Source of the DNA: Pogonophryne albipinna
Taxonomy: Eukaryota > Chordata > Actinopteri > Perciformes > Artedidraconidae
NCBI GenBank assembly: GCA_028583405.1
Contig: CM053260.1
Span: 11,120,660 to 11,184,659 of the forward strand
Length of the DNA stretch: 64,000 nt
Direction of reading: 5' to 3'
Made by a program: the position numbers and the translations under genes. The notes below the pieces were generated by a model. It was not told the DNA's origin, did not search any database, and saw only the letters and a list, made by a program, of their open reading frames with translations. Shown here piece after piece: positions 62,515 through 64,000 of the stretch; within the stretch, counting starts at the first letter, position 1, and each line of letters begins with the position of its first letter.

Positions 62515-64000
62515 CCATAATGTCCGTTTCAAAGAGACGGCATTATGACGACCCCCGGGAGCGGGCCGCGGTGCGTTCATGGACAGAAGAAGCTCAGATT
62601 AATGCCTCTTTCTCTCTGAGAGAAACAGCATTATGGCGGAGCGCGCGCTCTCACGGTGTGTGCCGTGGTGTGTTCAGGGACCCCAGTGAAAAATCGGCCG
62701 TTTTGTTATCTGAGTGGAAACTGCATTATAGAAAAACGGCCCTTTCTGTGTCAGCCCCCCATGGGTCAAACTTCCTTTTATGGAGGGTTTGACGGCGGAG
62801 TGGGCCACCAGAGAGTACCACAGCCTCATAGCTGCGGCTCCGCAGCTGAATGCACATCCCCTAACACAGTGTTATGGGGAATGGAAAATCAGTGGTGTAT
62901 TAACAGGGCGGACGGACAGGACACTGAGACTGGGTTATTCACTCCAGTTTTGCAGCATCCCTCCTCCGTTCAGAGGCATAAGAGAGGCAAATCTGTCATC
63001 CCAGGAGGAGGTTTCCTCTCGGCATGTGCACTCTCAAGTCAGAGAGAAGGGGCACTATTCCCTGTACTTCCTGGTTCCCAAGAAGACAGGAGAATTCAGG
63101 CCCATTCTGGATCTTCAAATGCCTGCACCAGCACATTGCATGCAAGAAGTTCCATATGTTAACTATGAAACAGTTACTGGGACTGGTGCAGCCAGGCGAT
63201 TGGTTCACAACCATCGGCCTGAAGAACGCTTACTTTCATGGCGAAATTGCTCCAAAACACAGAAAGTATTTGCGTTTGCCTTCCAGGGGGTAGCCTACGA
63301 GTACAACAGACTGACGTTCGGCTACTCCCTATCTCCACGCACGCTACGGCGCTGCAACCGCTGCGGGACCATGACATGAGGATGTTCTTTTATCTGGGCG
63401 ACCTCATAGTCATGGCCAGGTCCAGGGAATGGGCAATGTTTCACACAGCCCAATTGATCCTACACCTAACCAAGTTGGGTTGAAAAAGAGTTGCGGTCAA
63501 TTGGAAGAAGAGCTCCCCCATACCTCACCAGCAGGTAGAATATCTGGGGGTGATGCTCGATGCAGGCAGACTACGTGCCACCCTGACAGAAAGCAGACAG
63601 GCATCCCTGCTGCGGGCAGTCTGCAGGCTGTGTCAGGGGGCGACGGTGACAGCTTTGATCATCATGCAGACTTTGGGTCTCATGACGGCTGCTCACTCCG
63701 TAGTGCCACTCGGACTCCTGCATGCACGTCGCATACAGAGGTGGCTTACCGGCCTTCGTTTAGATCTCAAGACACAAACGACGTCTGGTGATCATCCCCC
63801 CCTCAGACTCAGTAGAGAGCAACCTCCGATTCTGGGGCTCCCCAGAGAATCTGCGGAGGGGAGCTCCACTGGGGCAAGTGACCTCCTATATCACAGTCTT
63901 TACAGACGCTTCAGTGACAGGATGGGGGGGGACGTGCCTAGAGAGAGCTGAAGGTGATTGCTGGCCTCTGACAGAGGCTCGGCACAGCAACCTCCTGGAG
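62515..64000 (+). pseudogene. Degenerate DIRS-type retrotransposon, reverse transcriptase and start of RNase H
   Basis: Blocks of a DIRS1-like reverse transcriptase appear in order: LGYSLQFCSIPPPFRGI, YFLVPKKTGEFRPILDLQ, LVQPGDWFTTIGLKNAYFH, FQGVAYEYNRLTFGYSLSPR, FFYLGDLIVMARSREWA, VEYLGVMLDAGRLRATL and SVVPLGLLHARRIQRWL. They lie in different frames with shifts near 63117 and 63270, a stop at 63481-63483, and Gly in place of the first Asp of the catalytic YxDD (63391-63402), so the copy is inactive. DIRS elements move with a tyrosine recombinase, which would lie beyond the window. The upstream part (62520-62780) may be the end of the gag-like frame, but is not recognisable. The copy continues past 64000. 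Confidence 0.85.

Overview
The window comes from a ray-finned (teleost) fish genome. It holds two intron-rich vertebrate genes on the + strand, aminoacylase-1 and a calcium-channel alpha2-delta subunit, set among fish-type transposons: hAT, THAP/TTAA-type, PIF/Harbinger, CR1/L2/Rex-like LINEs, a tRNA-like SINE and a DIRS-type element. Teleosts carry two copies of cacna2d2; I cannot tell whether this is the a or b copy. The species is not identified.

Layout. 1-14700 is a stack of mobile elements. It begins with a 4.3-kb imperfect palindrome (arms 1-1382 and 2862-4317) whose arms carry the second half of a THAP DNA-binding domain, tandem repeats and a (GT)70 tract. Next comes a minus-strand LINE split by two later insertions: a 3.0-kb long-terminal-inverted-repeat element (4497-7476, 7-bp target duplication) and a 5.75-kb hAT element (8047-13800, 8-bp duplication). 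The latter contains a second hAT (11881-13286), which contains a third (12009-12940), which itself contains a LINE fragment.

15311-24592 is acy1: 14 coding exons, 419 codons, all zinc and catalytic residues present. Its 3.5-kb intron 9 is filled with transposon debris, including an intact PIF/Harbinger MITE with a TAA duplication. 24593-29393 is intergenic, with one LINE tail. 29687-56616 is cacna2d2: 38 coding exons, 1096 residues, signal peptide, von Willebrand A domain with an intact metal site, Cache region, and a GPI-type tail. Two of its introns use GC rather than GT donors, and the third arginine of the RRR motif linked to gabapentin binding is glycine. Its introns carry a 430-bp GATA-rich satellite, a CACG tract beside exon 2, a SINE, a TTAA-flanked MITE related to the palindrome, and an antisense LINE reverse transcriptase.

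56617-61661 is 3' UTR and intergenic DNA. A 549-bp hAT with an 8-bp duplication follows (61670-62218), then a degenerate DIRS-type reverse transcriptase/RNase H that runs off the right edge.

The two host genes have unrelated roles: cytosolic release of amino acids from N-acetyl amino acids, and trafficking and gating of voltage-gated calcium channels. They are neighbours by synteny, not by pathway. No rRNA, true tRNA gene or CRISPR array was seen.
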